NCBI GenBank assembly: GCA_036867785.1
Contig: CP145411.1
Coordinates: 496,001-560,000, forward strand
Source: Plasmodiophora brassicae
Taxonomy: Eukaryota > Endomyxa: Phytomyxea > Phytomyxea > Plasmodiophorida
DNA: 64,000 bases
Direction of reading: 5' to 3'
Part shown: piece by piece, positions 20,174 through 30,920 of the stretch
Layout of the letters: every line of letters starts with the position of its first letter
How positions within the stretch are numbered: position 1 is the stretch's first letter
Position numbers and translations under genes: made by a program
The notes under the pieces: model-generated
Told to the model about the DNA's origin: nothing
Seen by the model: the letters and a program-made list of their open reading frames with translations, nothing else
Database searches by the model: none

Positions 20174-21062
20174 GCCCCGCCCAGTCAGGACGGCCCGGCC
20201 TTCCCCACGATCATCACTGCCCGTCCAGTCCTGCACAGCAAACAAATAAATGTGGGAAAGGTAGCGTTCAAGGGATCGCGCGTATTCCAGACCAATGTGC
20301 CGGGAGCTCGTTTACGGTCTGTCGAGCCCCATACGTGTTGCCAGCCAGCACAGCCGCTGTCGTTGCAGGCCATGTGGTGGAGGTGCGCCTCCCATGTCCA
20401 TGGACGACAGAAGCGGGCCGCTGCTGGGCCTGTGGCGGCCGTGTTCCTGTGACTTCTTCAGCGTGACCGTCATCGCTCTCAATATATGTCGCCTTCGTCA
20501 TGCGGCAGCATCTTTGTTCCGTCTTCACGTACGGTCGATGGCACCAACTTAATGCTTGGCGCGCGCGGTTTGATCGATTGCAACATCGCTTTCGCTGCTT
20601 TCGGACGACGCGTCGTCCTGTCCGCCAGCACGATCGGCACCGTCGCCATCATCCTTGGCAACGACATCCGTCGTTGCATGGTTGCGGGTAGCGTGGGCTC
20701 GGTATCGTAACACGGGGGATCTGGGTGCAAGGATCGTGGCCAGCCGATAGGCGAATCTGGGACACGGGTGCAGGTGGCGATGATGGAGCGCTGTAAGAGC
20801 CCTTCGGCAACGCTTCTCACGCTTACACCAGGCCATTCGCTGCGTCGTCAGCAGATGTCAACCATCGCCAGAACGGTGACGGCAATACCCGGCATGAAAT
20901 TCAAATTGAATGCGATATTCTTACGTGGCGAGGCTGCTGGCGCTATAACAATACGTCACGAGTCCCAGATGACTAATTCCCTCTTTAGTTGGCGAACCTG
21001 ATGGCGCGCGTACCGCCAGGTCCCTGTGAATGGGTGGGTGCACCTCCATAAGGAATTCGAGA
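20174..21062. other. No recognised gene
   Basis: Several short ORFs on both strands. No domain, signal peptide or splice support. Confidence 0.35.
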
Positions 21063-21580
21063 CGTGGTCAACGTGACCTCCCTCCCTGCCGTCTTCCATC
21101 CCGTTAAGGGCGTTCCGGTAAAGTTGCCCGGGATGAACACCTATAATGTTGTACTAGAAATGGACGCGACGTACGAGGATGTCGTCTCCGCTCTTAAACG
21201 TGCTCTGTTCAACGAGTACGTCGACGCTAGGCATCGATAGTACTAGAGGGGCAGAGATATCCGGTATCAGCGCTCAGCTGGTCGTATTCCTTGCGGACAA
21301 GCCACAGGTGCTTTGGACCACCGCCCCTGCTCGAGTTGATATTGAAGGGAAACAACTTGAAAGGGGTGTCCTTGGCGATCAGAGCGCCGTCGGATGTACA
21401 CAACTCGAATTCCGCGTCGACGTACTCGATGAACGGATCACGTGGAAGAGCGAAGACGACATCCTTGTACGTCGCGTCTATTTCTACCGTAGTACAACGT
21501 TATGGGCGTTAATCCCGGGTAACTTTACCCGAAACGCCCTTAACCGGATGGAAGACGGCAGGGAGGGAGGTCACGTTGAC
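21063..21580. repeat. Fold-back repeat with coding remnant
   Basis: Left arm 21063-21205 and right arm 21436-21580 are diverged inverted copies, roughly 85% identical. Both encode VNVTSLPAVFHPVKGV and M/I-DATYEDVVSAL. Read on the minus strand, the spacer continues the frame to about 21250. The family is not recognised. Confidence 0.7.
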
Positions 21581-22010
21581 CTGACGTAAGGCCGGGTTGA
21601 ACCACCACGATTACCGCGACGACGAGCCCATTCGGTTCCTCGACGCGCCCTGCGATCGACAGCAGGTGCGCCCGCGTGTCCTTCAACTGTTGGCCTATTG
21701 GACAATCAGGAGAATGAAGGCCAGATGCTCTGCGGCAGATGACGCAGGACGCTGGCATCGCAGAAGCGGAAATAACAGACCTTGGAATACAGCATCAGCA
21801 TCATAGATAGTCCCATGCGCCGATACCCATGTCCCCAGACATATGCGGCGATCAAGGGTACACGCTCGCGCGCGCGCCTGCGGGGCGAGAAGAGTACGGG
21901 ATCGATCGTTGATAAAGGGCATTCGTCTATCGTATTATCAACTGACGACTACAGCGGCCACTACGTCGTTGAGAATACCTCTCTGTTGACGACACCGAAG
22001 GACGACGCCA

Positions 22011-22570
22011 TGGTGACAAACAGCAGCAGCAGCGCCGACACGATGGACGCTGCGAGCTGTGCGGCCGTCGATGCCAGCATCCTGCCGAAGGCGACCAACT
22101 TGGATTCGACTTCGATCCTGAAGCTGCGCGAGGCGTGCAACCGGTACGTCGACATCTTCGAGAACCGCGAGGGCGCCGACTTTATTCTTAAGCAATAAGG
22201 TTGTTCTTCACGGCGGTCCAGCTCAAGGCGATCGCCGAGAACCACCTCTACGTGGCTGATCGGCAGCGCGTTGATCTGGTCTCGGATCCAGGCATCCAGC
22301 GCCTGATCCGTCAACGCGTCCAAGCCGCCATCCACGTAAAGGTGGTTCTCGGCGATCGCCTTGAGCTGGACCGCCGTGAAGCACAACTGAGGACGAAGTC
22401 GGCGCCCTCGCGGCTGTTGCGCCTCGCGGCTGTTGCGCCTCGCGATCCTCGAAGATGGCGACGTACCGGTTGTACGCCTCGTGCAGCTTCAGGATCGAAG
22501 TCGAATCCAAGTTGGTCGCCTTCGGCAGGACGCTGGCATCGACGGTCGCACAGCTCGCAGCGTTCGTGAA
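22011..22570. repeat. Palindrome of Gag-like retroelement fragments
   Basis: The plus-strand segment 22011-22198 and the minus-strand segment from about 22565 down encode the same peptide (LPKATNLDSTSILKL, ACNRYVDIF / AYNRYVAIF). The centre (22201-22390) holds a second inverted pair, FTAVQLKAIAENHLYV. A 16-base tandem duplication occurs near 22408-22440 on the right. The helical, charged character and the nearby reverse transcriptase suggest a Gag N-terminal region. Arms differ at about 10% of positions. Confidence 0.6.
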
Positions 22571-22573
22571 CAC

Positions 22574-23240
22574 GCGCACAGCCCGGTTCTCGTCGTCAAG
22601 AAACCGAACGGCAAGGGGTATCGCCTATGCGTCGATCTACGTCAGGTGAACACGCGCACAGTCCCAACCGCATGGCCTATGCCGAACATCGAAGCGGCAA
22701 GTCGGAAGCTGGCTGCCGCTTCGTCACCATCGACGCGCACAAGTGGTTCTGGCTTATGCCCATCGGGAAGATCTCCTGGCATTCCTTGGCGATGGGCATA
22801 AGCCAGAACCCCTTGTGCGCGTCGATGGTGAAGAAGCAGGTTATGCCGGCCAGCTTCCGACTTGCCGCATCGATGTTCGGCATAGGCCATGCGGTTGGGA
22901 CTGTGCGCGTGTTCACCTGACGTAGATCGACGCATAGGCGATACCCCTTGCCGTTCGGTTTCTTGACGACGAGAACCGGGCTTGCCCATCTGGAGTTGAT
23001 GTTGAGGTAATCAGATTATTCTCCAGTAGCATCTTGATCATCTCATCGAGAAATTCCTTCTGCTTCGGGTTGTACGAGCGTGGTCGGCATCGGTATGGTG
23101 TGGCATCTGGTTGGAGCTGGATAACCATGGGATCGATCTTGACGGAACCATCTTGACCGAGTTGCGTACCGAACTCATTGACGTGTCGTCGCAGGATGAG
23201 TCGTAGACGTGCGATCCCCTAGGCGTGACCTGCCATTGAG
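22574..23240 (-). pseudogene. Ty3/Gypsy-like reverse transcriptase fragments in a palindrome
   Basis: The minus strand from 23240 reads PMVIQLQPDATPYRCRPRSY, then NPKQKEFLDEMIKMLL. After a frameshift near 22985 it reads PVLVVKKPNGKGYRLCVDLR and the FFTIDAHKGFWLMPI region. This is the start of a retroviral-type reverse transcriptase (palm motifs 1-2, before the catalytic YVDD, which is missing). The part 22985-22792 is repeated in inverted orientation at 22580-22767, about 95% identical, with a 24-base loop. It is not functional. Confidence 0.8.
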
Positions 23241-24134
23241 ACGTGCTTGATGTATCAGGTGGTTGAGAGACGACTCGATCTCCTGGACGTTGATCGGGCC
23301 TAAGTCGACATCACTGGAAGTGGGCTCCGCCGCATCGTGCACATGTGGCGCCTTAGTATGTGTCGCCGCTTAGCATTGCCATTCTTGCAACGATCTAGCT
23401 GACGGTGTGGGTGCGTCGTCCGTCGACACGCACTCAGTGCGGTCGTCATCTATCTCCAGAATATGTGCCTGACGAAGCATTCATTGATTGCAATGCTCTT
23501 CAAGTAGATATCGCGTGCACCATTCAGATACCATCTACGTTTGTGAGTGCCGGGCCGTTTTAATCGATAAATGCTTCGTTGATGTCAGGTTTGGAGTCGG
23601 AAGACGACTGGCAGTTGGGTGTCGATGGATGGCGCACCACACGCCCTAATTCAGTGAGATGTTGGCGCTATGCAGGAATGGTACAAGGTTCGGCAATGTA
23701 CACTGGAGAAGGAAAATGTACCTGACCATTACCTGGGGGACAATTACACTATGACGCATACGTAATACAATCACCTACCGTTTTCCGAAGAATCGATTGG
23801 GGCCCATTCCAGTGCAGACTACGACTGGCGATTGCGTTCGCTCGGACGCCGACTTGAAATATTTTCTGGAACCTGGTCACGACGATAAACGAATCGCTGA
23901 ATTCGTAGGGGGACGCCCCTCCTGCAACAAACCGAACCGTCACTGCGGTTCCTTGACTCGTTAACCCCACGTGCTGGCGCCTCTTCCGATTCGCATACAT
24001 CGTGTGGACTCGCACGATGGCACACGCATTCGTAAACGTTTATCGCAGCATGGCAGAACAAGCATGAACACGACGATCAGCAGATGATCCGGTGAGTGCG
24101 CTTCTGGAGATGAGATTCGGGAATGGGCCTCTTG
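23241..24134. other. Boundary region, weak ORF on the minus strand
   Basis: The minus-strand frame 24061-23749 carries FTNACAIVRVHTMYANRKR, which loosely resembles FQNTSNAIVRVHCLQAYMND in the minus frame at 15012-14900. No family is known. Apart from this I see no gene between the reverse transcriptase remnant and glutamate decarboxylase. Confidence 0.25.
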
Positions 24135-25815
24135 TCAGGCTCGCCAGTTTCTAGTGTCTTCGTCATCCACAATCAGTGACTGCGGATAAAACATCATGCT
24201 GAGCCATACGTGAAAGCCTTGAAGCGCCTCAGTGAAGTGCTCAATCAGCATGTCGGCTTGATCCCTGCTAAACGATTCCCGAACGCAGATCCGCATGACA
24301 GGTACGTTGTGCTTCGCACCGAACGGCACGTTGTACACAGGGATAACCCATCCGTGCTGTCGAAGGGACTTGCAAATCTGCTGAAGCGCATCCGGGTGGT
24401 GCACATCGGGACGCGACAGACGAGCAACAATAATCGGAATGGAAACCGACGGATCATTCACGAGCGTAAAGATGCCCGTCTCCAGCAATTGCCCAGCCAG
24501 ATAAACGGCTGTCCCGCGTATGTTCTCCATGACACGAGTGTAACCTTTACGCCCGAGTCGAAGGAAGTTGTCTGACGACACAGCAGGTCAGGATTCTGGG
24601 ACATGACTGATCAGTATTGGCTTACAGTACAAAACGACGATAGGAGCCGATGAACGAGTGAAGTTGAACACGATTCGGTCGTTCGTACCTCCCAGGTAAT
24701 CGATCGGGAATCGAAGCGTCCCCGGCACGTCACACTTCGAGCGCCAGATACACAGGCCGATCCCCGGCAGCGCCAAGCCGTACTTGTGCCCTGAGACATT
24801 GATGCTGCGAACGCACGGGATCCTGAAATCCCATTTGATATCGGCATCTAAGAACGGCGCCACGAACCCGCCACTGGCAGCATCGACGTGAATGCCAACC
24901 TGCCCCTCATTCAGCACGACGACGCGGGTGCTAGAACCCCCATCATGCCGGTTCTTACGTTCAAATCCCGCTCCCTGTTGACCCTCTCGATGACCTGTGC
25001 GATCTGTTCGATGGGTTCATACAGGCCCGTGGTCGTGGTGCCCATGACGCCCAGAACGCCAATCGTGTTCTCATCGATGAGTGCCTCGTAGGCGTCCGGA
25101 TCGACTTGGAACGCTTTGTCGCCCAGAGGAACAATGCGCTGTTCAACGTCGAAGAACGTGCAGAACTTCTCCCAACAGACGTGCACGGAACGCGACCTGA
25201 CCAGATTCGGCTGACCGCTTCCATGTCCGGCCTCTACAGCACGCAGCGTTAAGTTAACCAACACCCATCAATGGCGTGCGCATGCACCTTTCCAGCGAAA
25301 CTTCATCGCCAGCCCTGCCAGCATGCCAGCCTCACTCGATCCGATCGTCGTCGTACCAATGCCATTCTCGGGCGCATGAAGCAGATCCGACACGATCGCC
25401 ACACAGCGATCAGCAATCTTGTTTGCCTGTTATGTAATCAGGGCATTTTCGATCCAAAGCGTTCTGGTCGACAGTAGGGAAGTACCTGTGGGTACTCGTC
25501 GAGGTCGATGATGTTCTTCGGCGCATTCTCCACAATGAGAGCTTCCGCTTCCGGCTCCACCCATGTCGTCACCTATCATCAACCGCTACTTTATGCTTCA
25601 GCAGACAAATCGTGCGATGCGATATGTACGAAGGACGCCATGTTCTGTAAGGGATGGCAATCGATTTCGAGTTCGTCATGGATAACCTGGTAGGCCACCC
25701 GCGATGGCATCTCGTCGGACGGCAGCGTGTTCTTCGGGATCGGCTCTCGAATAAAACGAGAGCCGAACGTTGGCGTCAGCACATCAATCTCGTTAGTCGA
25801 ATCTTCCGACCTCAT
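24135..25815 (-). CDS. gad: Glutamate decarboxylase (PLP-dependent), 465 aa
   Basis: Six exons: 25815-25630, 25572-25486, 25426-25288, 25233-24959, 24899-24626 and 24571-24135. Introns are 54-59 bases. The enzyme converts glutamate to GABA and CO2. Visible features are the N-terminal [14 protein letters not shown], the substrate/PLP stretch [19 protein letters not shown], the aspartate motif [13 protein letters not shown] and the PLP lysine in [11 protein letters not shown] (about Lys268). The C-terminal [13 protein letters not shown] region is also present. Length matches the bacterial/plant family (about 466), and it lacks the long C-terminal calmodulin-binding tail of plant enzymes. Start is the ATG at 25815, which aligns with family N-termini. 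The gene ends 155 bases downstream of the methyltransferase gene on the same strand. It marks the left edge of the gene-dense part. Confidence 0.93.
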
Positions 25816-25970
25816 CGTCTGCGAAAATAAATGAATGAACCAAACGTGCTATCTTCCGAGCGGACAGACTTGCCGACCGAGAGTGTGGGGGTAGATCTAC
25901 CAGCAACCGCAGTAATGAAGCGAGGCGTCTCAATGTGTCGCTCTGTTTACAACAGGATACAATATCGGCA

Positions 25971-26738
25971 TTATTCGGATATCTCCAAGCTCGTATAAAT
26001 TTGGAACACGCTGGGTTGTTTGACGACTTTGGAATCCCGAAACTCGAACACAAACGCTGTATCGGCCAAGGGGAATGTTCGAGCGAGTCGCCACAAACGA
26101 CTGGAAGTACCGGTTGCACCGTTAAGGACGGCGAGGGCAGACGACGTAAATTCCTCCTTGGCGCACCTTAGGGGCAGAATGAAGCCAACCACGACCGCAC
26201 GCCATTGATATGCGACATGTTTGAGAAACTGAAGAACGAGACTCGGCTGACAGTCGTGCCTGCCGTTCGAGAATTGGGAGAACGGCGGATTACCAATGGC
26301 AATGGTCAAAGACCCGAGCGCGCTCGTCGGGCGTGACGATGTAAAGAAATCCCCATGGGCAACATGGGCACAAGGACAGTGCTGCATAGCAGCAGTGCAC
26401 AGATCATGATCGATCTCGCACCCAAACAGGCGACGAGCCCCAGCGTCATACAACGCTTTCAACAACCGCCCGTCCCCACAAGACGGCTCCAGGAACAGGA
26501 TCTGTTCGTGCGCGATCGACAACCCCGTTGAGGAGCATAGGAAGTCGGACATGTGATGGAGTACGAATGCGATCAACCTGGGACACGTGAAATACTGCTG
26601 CAAGGCCTTCGCGCGCTGCAGGCGCAGGCGCCGTTGTCGTCGTTTCAACACGTCGGCGCGAAATCGCTCGTCGTCCACGAACAGGTCGCGTTGCTCTGCC
26701 GGCAATAGCTGAAACGCGTCGTTGATCCAAACGTTCAC
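25971..26738 (-). CDS. N6-adenine-type SAM methyltransferase, 5' exon not resolved
   Basis: The open frame has a basic helical N-terminus (KRRQRRLRLQRAKALQQY), SAM motif I (FLEPSCGDGRLL), an acidic loop (GCEIDHDL), motif IV NPPF (IAIGNPPFSQ) and a C-terminal FPLADTAFVFEF. NPPF marks methylation of an exocyclic amino group, usually adenine N6 in DNA or RNA; the substrate is unknown. No ATG fits at the 5' end. An in-frame stop lies just upstream at about 26752, so there must be an upstream exon, possibly at 26820-26950. It is 155 bases upstream of glutamate decarboxylase, same strand. Confidence 0.7.
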   Translation of the reverse strand: MNVWINDAFQLLPAEQRDLFVDDERFRADVLKRRQRRLRLQRAKALQQYFTCPRLIAFVLHHMSDFLCSSTGLSIAHEQILFLEPSCGDGRLLKALYDAGARRLFGCEIDHDLCTAAMQHCPCAHVAHGDFFTSSRPTSALGSLTIAIGNPPFSQFSNGRHDCQPSLVLQFLKHVAYQWRAVVVGFILPLRCAKEEFTSSALAVLNGATGTSSRLWRLARTFPLADTAFVFEFRDSKVVKQPSVFQIYTSLEISE

Positions 26739-27042
26739 ACTCGATTGCGCTCTTCTTCAGCTCGACGCGCCAGCCAGCGTGCCTATCCCAGGACCGCGCC
26801 ATGATGGGTCTTCAGCCGGCGGGATGGTAGACGTTGGAAACTCGGCGAGGCCTTACGCAACGCCCTGTCCCATGCCTGGAGGTCGGCGTAATCCCGCATT
26901 AGCTGGAGGCCGGCCCCATCGACGTCCACCGATAGAATGATCTTCGTTGAAACGGCATCGAATCCCAGGTGGATCTCCGAAGGTCACAACATACAGATAA
27001 CATCAAATGAGCGCGGCCGCTTAGACAAATTTACGTTCTGAT

Positions 27043-28014
27043 CTATGCGGTAACCAGTTTATGTCGCGGGCGGAACGTGCACAAAGCGGCGGTGAACGAC
27101 AGCAACACTGGGATCGCGAGCGCGTTCTGCTCCGGGTTCAACGCAACACTCGCTAGCGCCGCCAAGCAGAAGAATGTGGTCAGGATGACAAGCAGGCCGA
27201 TATGCGCCAGCAGGGCGTGCTTGTAATTCGGGTTTAGGAAGAAATAAAAGTAGCAGCCTGTCAAGCGTGTCAGAAAACACATTAACGTAGCAGAGGCGCG
27301 CCCTAACCGTGGTGACGGGCGATGACCCAAGCGAACAGAATGTACGCGACACCATACAGCAGGGCGAAGTGGAAGTGACGAGCGACATCGAACTCGACCT
27401 GATTGAGGATGAGCTCGGCGACCATAAAGGCAACGTTGAGGTTGTGCATGGCGAGTGCTTGCCATGTGAAAAAGTTCTCCGGGTCTGGCGACCCTGGTAT
27501 CAGGACGTACGTCACAATGAAAGACACCAGCATGGCCAATGCCAGCCCCTGAGTATACACTCAATAGCACGTTTCAGAGCACTCGGACATTGCCTACAAT
27601 TTCAAACAGGACTGTCGCCGCTTCGGCGAGAATGGGCGGCGACCTGTTTGGACCGATGACGTGCAGGAGAAGGACAGCCGCGAAGTACATGCCTTGTCCG
27701 ATCCATGCCCAGACAGTGAACGTGTAGAACCGCTGCCGACCGACGAGCCGCATGCGCTTGAACGATTGGTCGACGAGGCAGACGCAGACATTGATACCGG
27801 TTTTATCGATGGCAATCGACACCAGCGTAAACGCGATAATGGCGGTACAGGCGCAGCGGAACGCGACCAGGGCAGCATCCGACACAACATTGGATTTTAT
27901 CAGGCGAAGCACATCATCGACTGTATGCCGGCGCACTGGCAACGTCAAGATGCGCCATCCAATGAAGGATACGACCGCTGCGAGGAAACCAATGATTTGC
28001 ATGCGCCCCGACAT
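27043..28014 (-). CDS. AIG1/ADTRP-like (FAR-17a) integral membrane protein, 290 aa
   Basis: Three exons: 28014-27598, 27548-27308 and 27257-27043. Introns are 49 and 50 bases. There are about six hydrophobic segments, including residues 6-22, 60-75 and 95-115 (QRFYTFTVWAWIGQGMYF). A central histidine motif (ALAMHNLNVAFMVAELIL) follows, then HFHFALLYGVAYILFAWVI and CYFYFFLNPNY. Order and motifs fit the FAR-17a/AIG1 family. Its animal members are threonine hydrolases of fatty-acid esters of hydroxy fatty acids, with a conserved His in this position. A lipid hydrolase role is inferred from the family. The gene diverges from the SSRP1 gene across 399 bases. Confidence 0.65.
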
Positions 28015-28413
28015 CTGGCGCTGTCAACGCGACGCTCAGCAAGTCCACGTACGGCGTTGCTGAGGTAAAATTTGGATACCTGCACCCCGCCTGCATTCCC
28101 AATGCTGCAATACTGCACCAAGTGCACGGATGAGTATCAACGGTTGGGGAAAGTGTTGCAGATGCTAATTATTACTGCGTTGATCGGTTTGAATTGATGG
28201 TGTGGCATTACCCCACGTGACATCCCGACGCCTTATTATGGATACGCCAGGCATTTGCTGTTCCTGGTATTCGTGTGGCCAAATCCGCGAGGCGAATCGA
28301 GAATGAACTCTGAACTGGGTGATCCACCACGTCGCTAAGAAGGAGCCGTGGTGCGACAGTCCAGGTTGTGCGACGAGTGCGCGCACGCGTCGTGCGGAGT
28401 GCGGATCGTGGGA

Positions 28414-30782
28414 ATGACCAACGTCACCATGGTGGAGTGCAAGGACGTCCAGCTCGTCGCCAGGAACAAACGCGTGAGCGTGCCCATGTGGGCTGGAATG
28501 TGGGACAGGCGCTAACGACCGATTCTGTGCTGGTAGCACCCTGGGTCGGTTGTGATTGACGGTGGCCGCCTGTCGTGGTCGTCACGATACAATCGGGACC
28601 GCGTCGTCAACATTGCTGCTGCCGATGTCGATTCGTTGCAGTGGTGCCGAGTTGACAAGAATTTCCAGCTGACTATCGTCCATTCTGATTCCACCAATGT
28701 TTTCGATGGGTTCCGAGAAGAGGTATGCCCCGTCACCATCCATGGATCTGTGTAGTCACTGACATGTAATATCGTCTGGTAGGACCTCCCATCCATCGTG
28801 GAATTCGGAAAGGTCAACGGCGTCGATGTTGAGTCTATCAAATTGGCGACTTCTGGATGGAACTGGGGCGATTGTGCTGTTGACAACAGTCGTGTCATGT
28901 TTAAAATTGGCGATGAAGTCGCTTTCGACTTCCCATTGGCCGACGTTGCGCAGACTGCCCGGCAAGGTAAGAACGAGGTCTCTATCGAGTTTCATCAAGA
29001 CGACACGGCTGCTCCCGATGAAGACAGACTGGTTCGACTCCTGTTACGGGTATCATTGCAGATATCTAATTGGCGTTCAGGTTGAAATGCGGTTCTATGT
29101 GCCGCCGCTTCCTGCGGATGAGGTTGAAGGTGACGAGGCAACACGCCAGGAGCGTGGCGTGGTCCTGTTTCATCAACAGATTCAGGAAAAATGTCGTCGA
29201 AGCGGACTGCAGGTAACAGTACCGTCAACACGATTGCAGGGGGTATTCGAGTTTACCGTATGCCACAGGAAGAGAGCATTGCGACGTTCTCTGAAGTTCT
29301 GTTCGTTTCGCCTCGAGGACGTTACGAAGTTGAAATGTTTGGCAGCTATTTGACGCTTCATGGGAAGACGTTCTCGTACAAGATCATGTACAAGAGCATT
29401 AACCGGTTGTTCATGCTGGAGAACCCCGATAAGGTTCGTTTTCGTTGCTGCATCAAACCTAGTGTTCACTGGCTGAATCTGTGCGCGAAGGTTACATTTG
29501 TCATCAGTCTTGACCCTGCTATTCGGCAAGGCGGAACGACCTATTCGTACCTTCTGCTCTCGTTTAATCCGGATGATGAAATTGAGTTGAGGCCCAATCT
29601 CTCCGAAGAGATCATTGCCGAAAAATACGCAGGTTAGTGCAGTATATGCCATACTAATAGCGACTGCGACTGATTTGTCATCGCGTCAGGCAAGCTTTCT
29701 GCTGAAATGGAAGGCCCTGTGCATGACGTTGTGGGTCGTGTATTCCGGGCACTAACTGGTCGAAAGGTTCGCACTTGGTCTGTTTCTGTATTGTCGGTAT
29801 CTGATACGCCATGCAGGTCATTGTCAGCGGAGCATATCGAAGTCATGAACATAACAAATCTGTTCGATGTGCACTCAAGGCCAATGATGGGTACTGCTTG
29901 TCAAACATTATCGCTATCGTTATTATCTGTTGAATCGACGTTTGCCTGTAGGTTCTTATTCCCTCTTGAGAAAGGGTTATTTTTCATCCACAAGCCTGTT
30001 ATGTATATTCGTTATGAAACGATTGCGTCAATCGAGTTTGCTCGTGTTGATGCGAAATCGAAATCGTTCGACATGATCGTGTCTCGTCGTGGCGGTGAGG
30101 GCAACCTGGCTTTTACTCAGATCAATCGGGAAGAATATGGACCGCTGCTGGAGTTCCTGCGTAGTCGACAAGTGCATATTGTCAACATCGCCAATGAGGA
30201 ACAACTTGCACGAGACACTGACGAGGCTGTGGTTTCGCAATCTGGTCGTCGCATCCGAGCGTCAGCGGACACTGAACTCGGTTTGGTAACTATCCTGTAA
30301 TAGCGTTCGAACGACTGATGATCGATGCAGAGGCTCTCGGCGAAGAGGACGATGAAGAAGAGGAAGATGACGAAGACTTTGCTGAAGAATCCGAAGAAGA
30401 GCTTTCTGATGAGTACTCGTCTCGCTCGCGGGCGTCCGGAGATGAATCTGGATCCGCTGGCGAATCCGAAGATGATGAAGAAGCAGAAGATGACGAGGAA
30501 GAGGACGAGGTTGAATCTTAATCATGTGCGTGATGTCACTCGTTGACACCTGCTTCAGGAACCCGAGGATGTTCCAGCTAAGTCGAAGAAATCTAAGCAA
30601 AAGCGGGATCGTAATGACAGTGCTGCTGCGTCTCGTAAGAAAGCCAAGGTAGAGTATGACCTGACGTGATGATGTCGTTAGACTCATCAGCGTTGTAGGC
30701 TTCCTCATCATCGAAACGGGAAGCGAAGAGGCGGTCGGACTCCGAGGACGACGATGAAGACGTTTCCGACGACGATGAATGA
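28414..30782 (+). CDS. POB3: FACT complex subunit SSRP1/Pob3, 588 aa
   Basis: Twelve exons: 28414-28473, 28537-28722, 28783-29031, 29081-29192, 29240-29433, 29491-29632, 29690-29766, 29817-29890, 29952-30244, 30304-30509, 30559-30648 and 30699-30782. The protein has the N-terminal PH-like fold (DSLQWCRVDKNFQLTI, VFDGFREE), the dimerisation part (NEVSIEFHQDD, EMRFYVPP) and the middle double PH domain (SPRGRYEVEMF, LHGKTFSYKI, VTFVISLDPAIRQGG, LFPLEKGLFFIHKP, FARVDAKSKSFD). An acidic stretch and a lysine-rich tail follow. There is no HMG box, as in yeast Pob3. It works with Spt16 to reorganise nucleosomes. The intron 29193-29239 has an unusual donor context and is the least certain. An in-frame ATG at 28429 in better context is an alternative start. 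Confidence 0.93.
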
Positions 30783-30920
30783 AAGTTCACAAACTTAGTG
30801 TTACCTGACCTTTGTTGCATTGCACTTGCTGGCACGTCAGAGAGTAAACGAGTGTGTGATCTCAACGACAACGGTCCAGACTGGAGTCGCGCAGATTTTG
30901 CTCCCATTTGTGCATTGTTC

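Noticed and set aside
12812-22990. Palindromes as whole-genome-amplification chimeras
   Set aside because: Arms differ by 5-15% with indels, which an amplification artefact would not show. Long reads would still be the final test.
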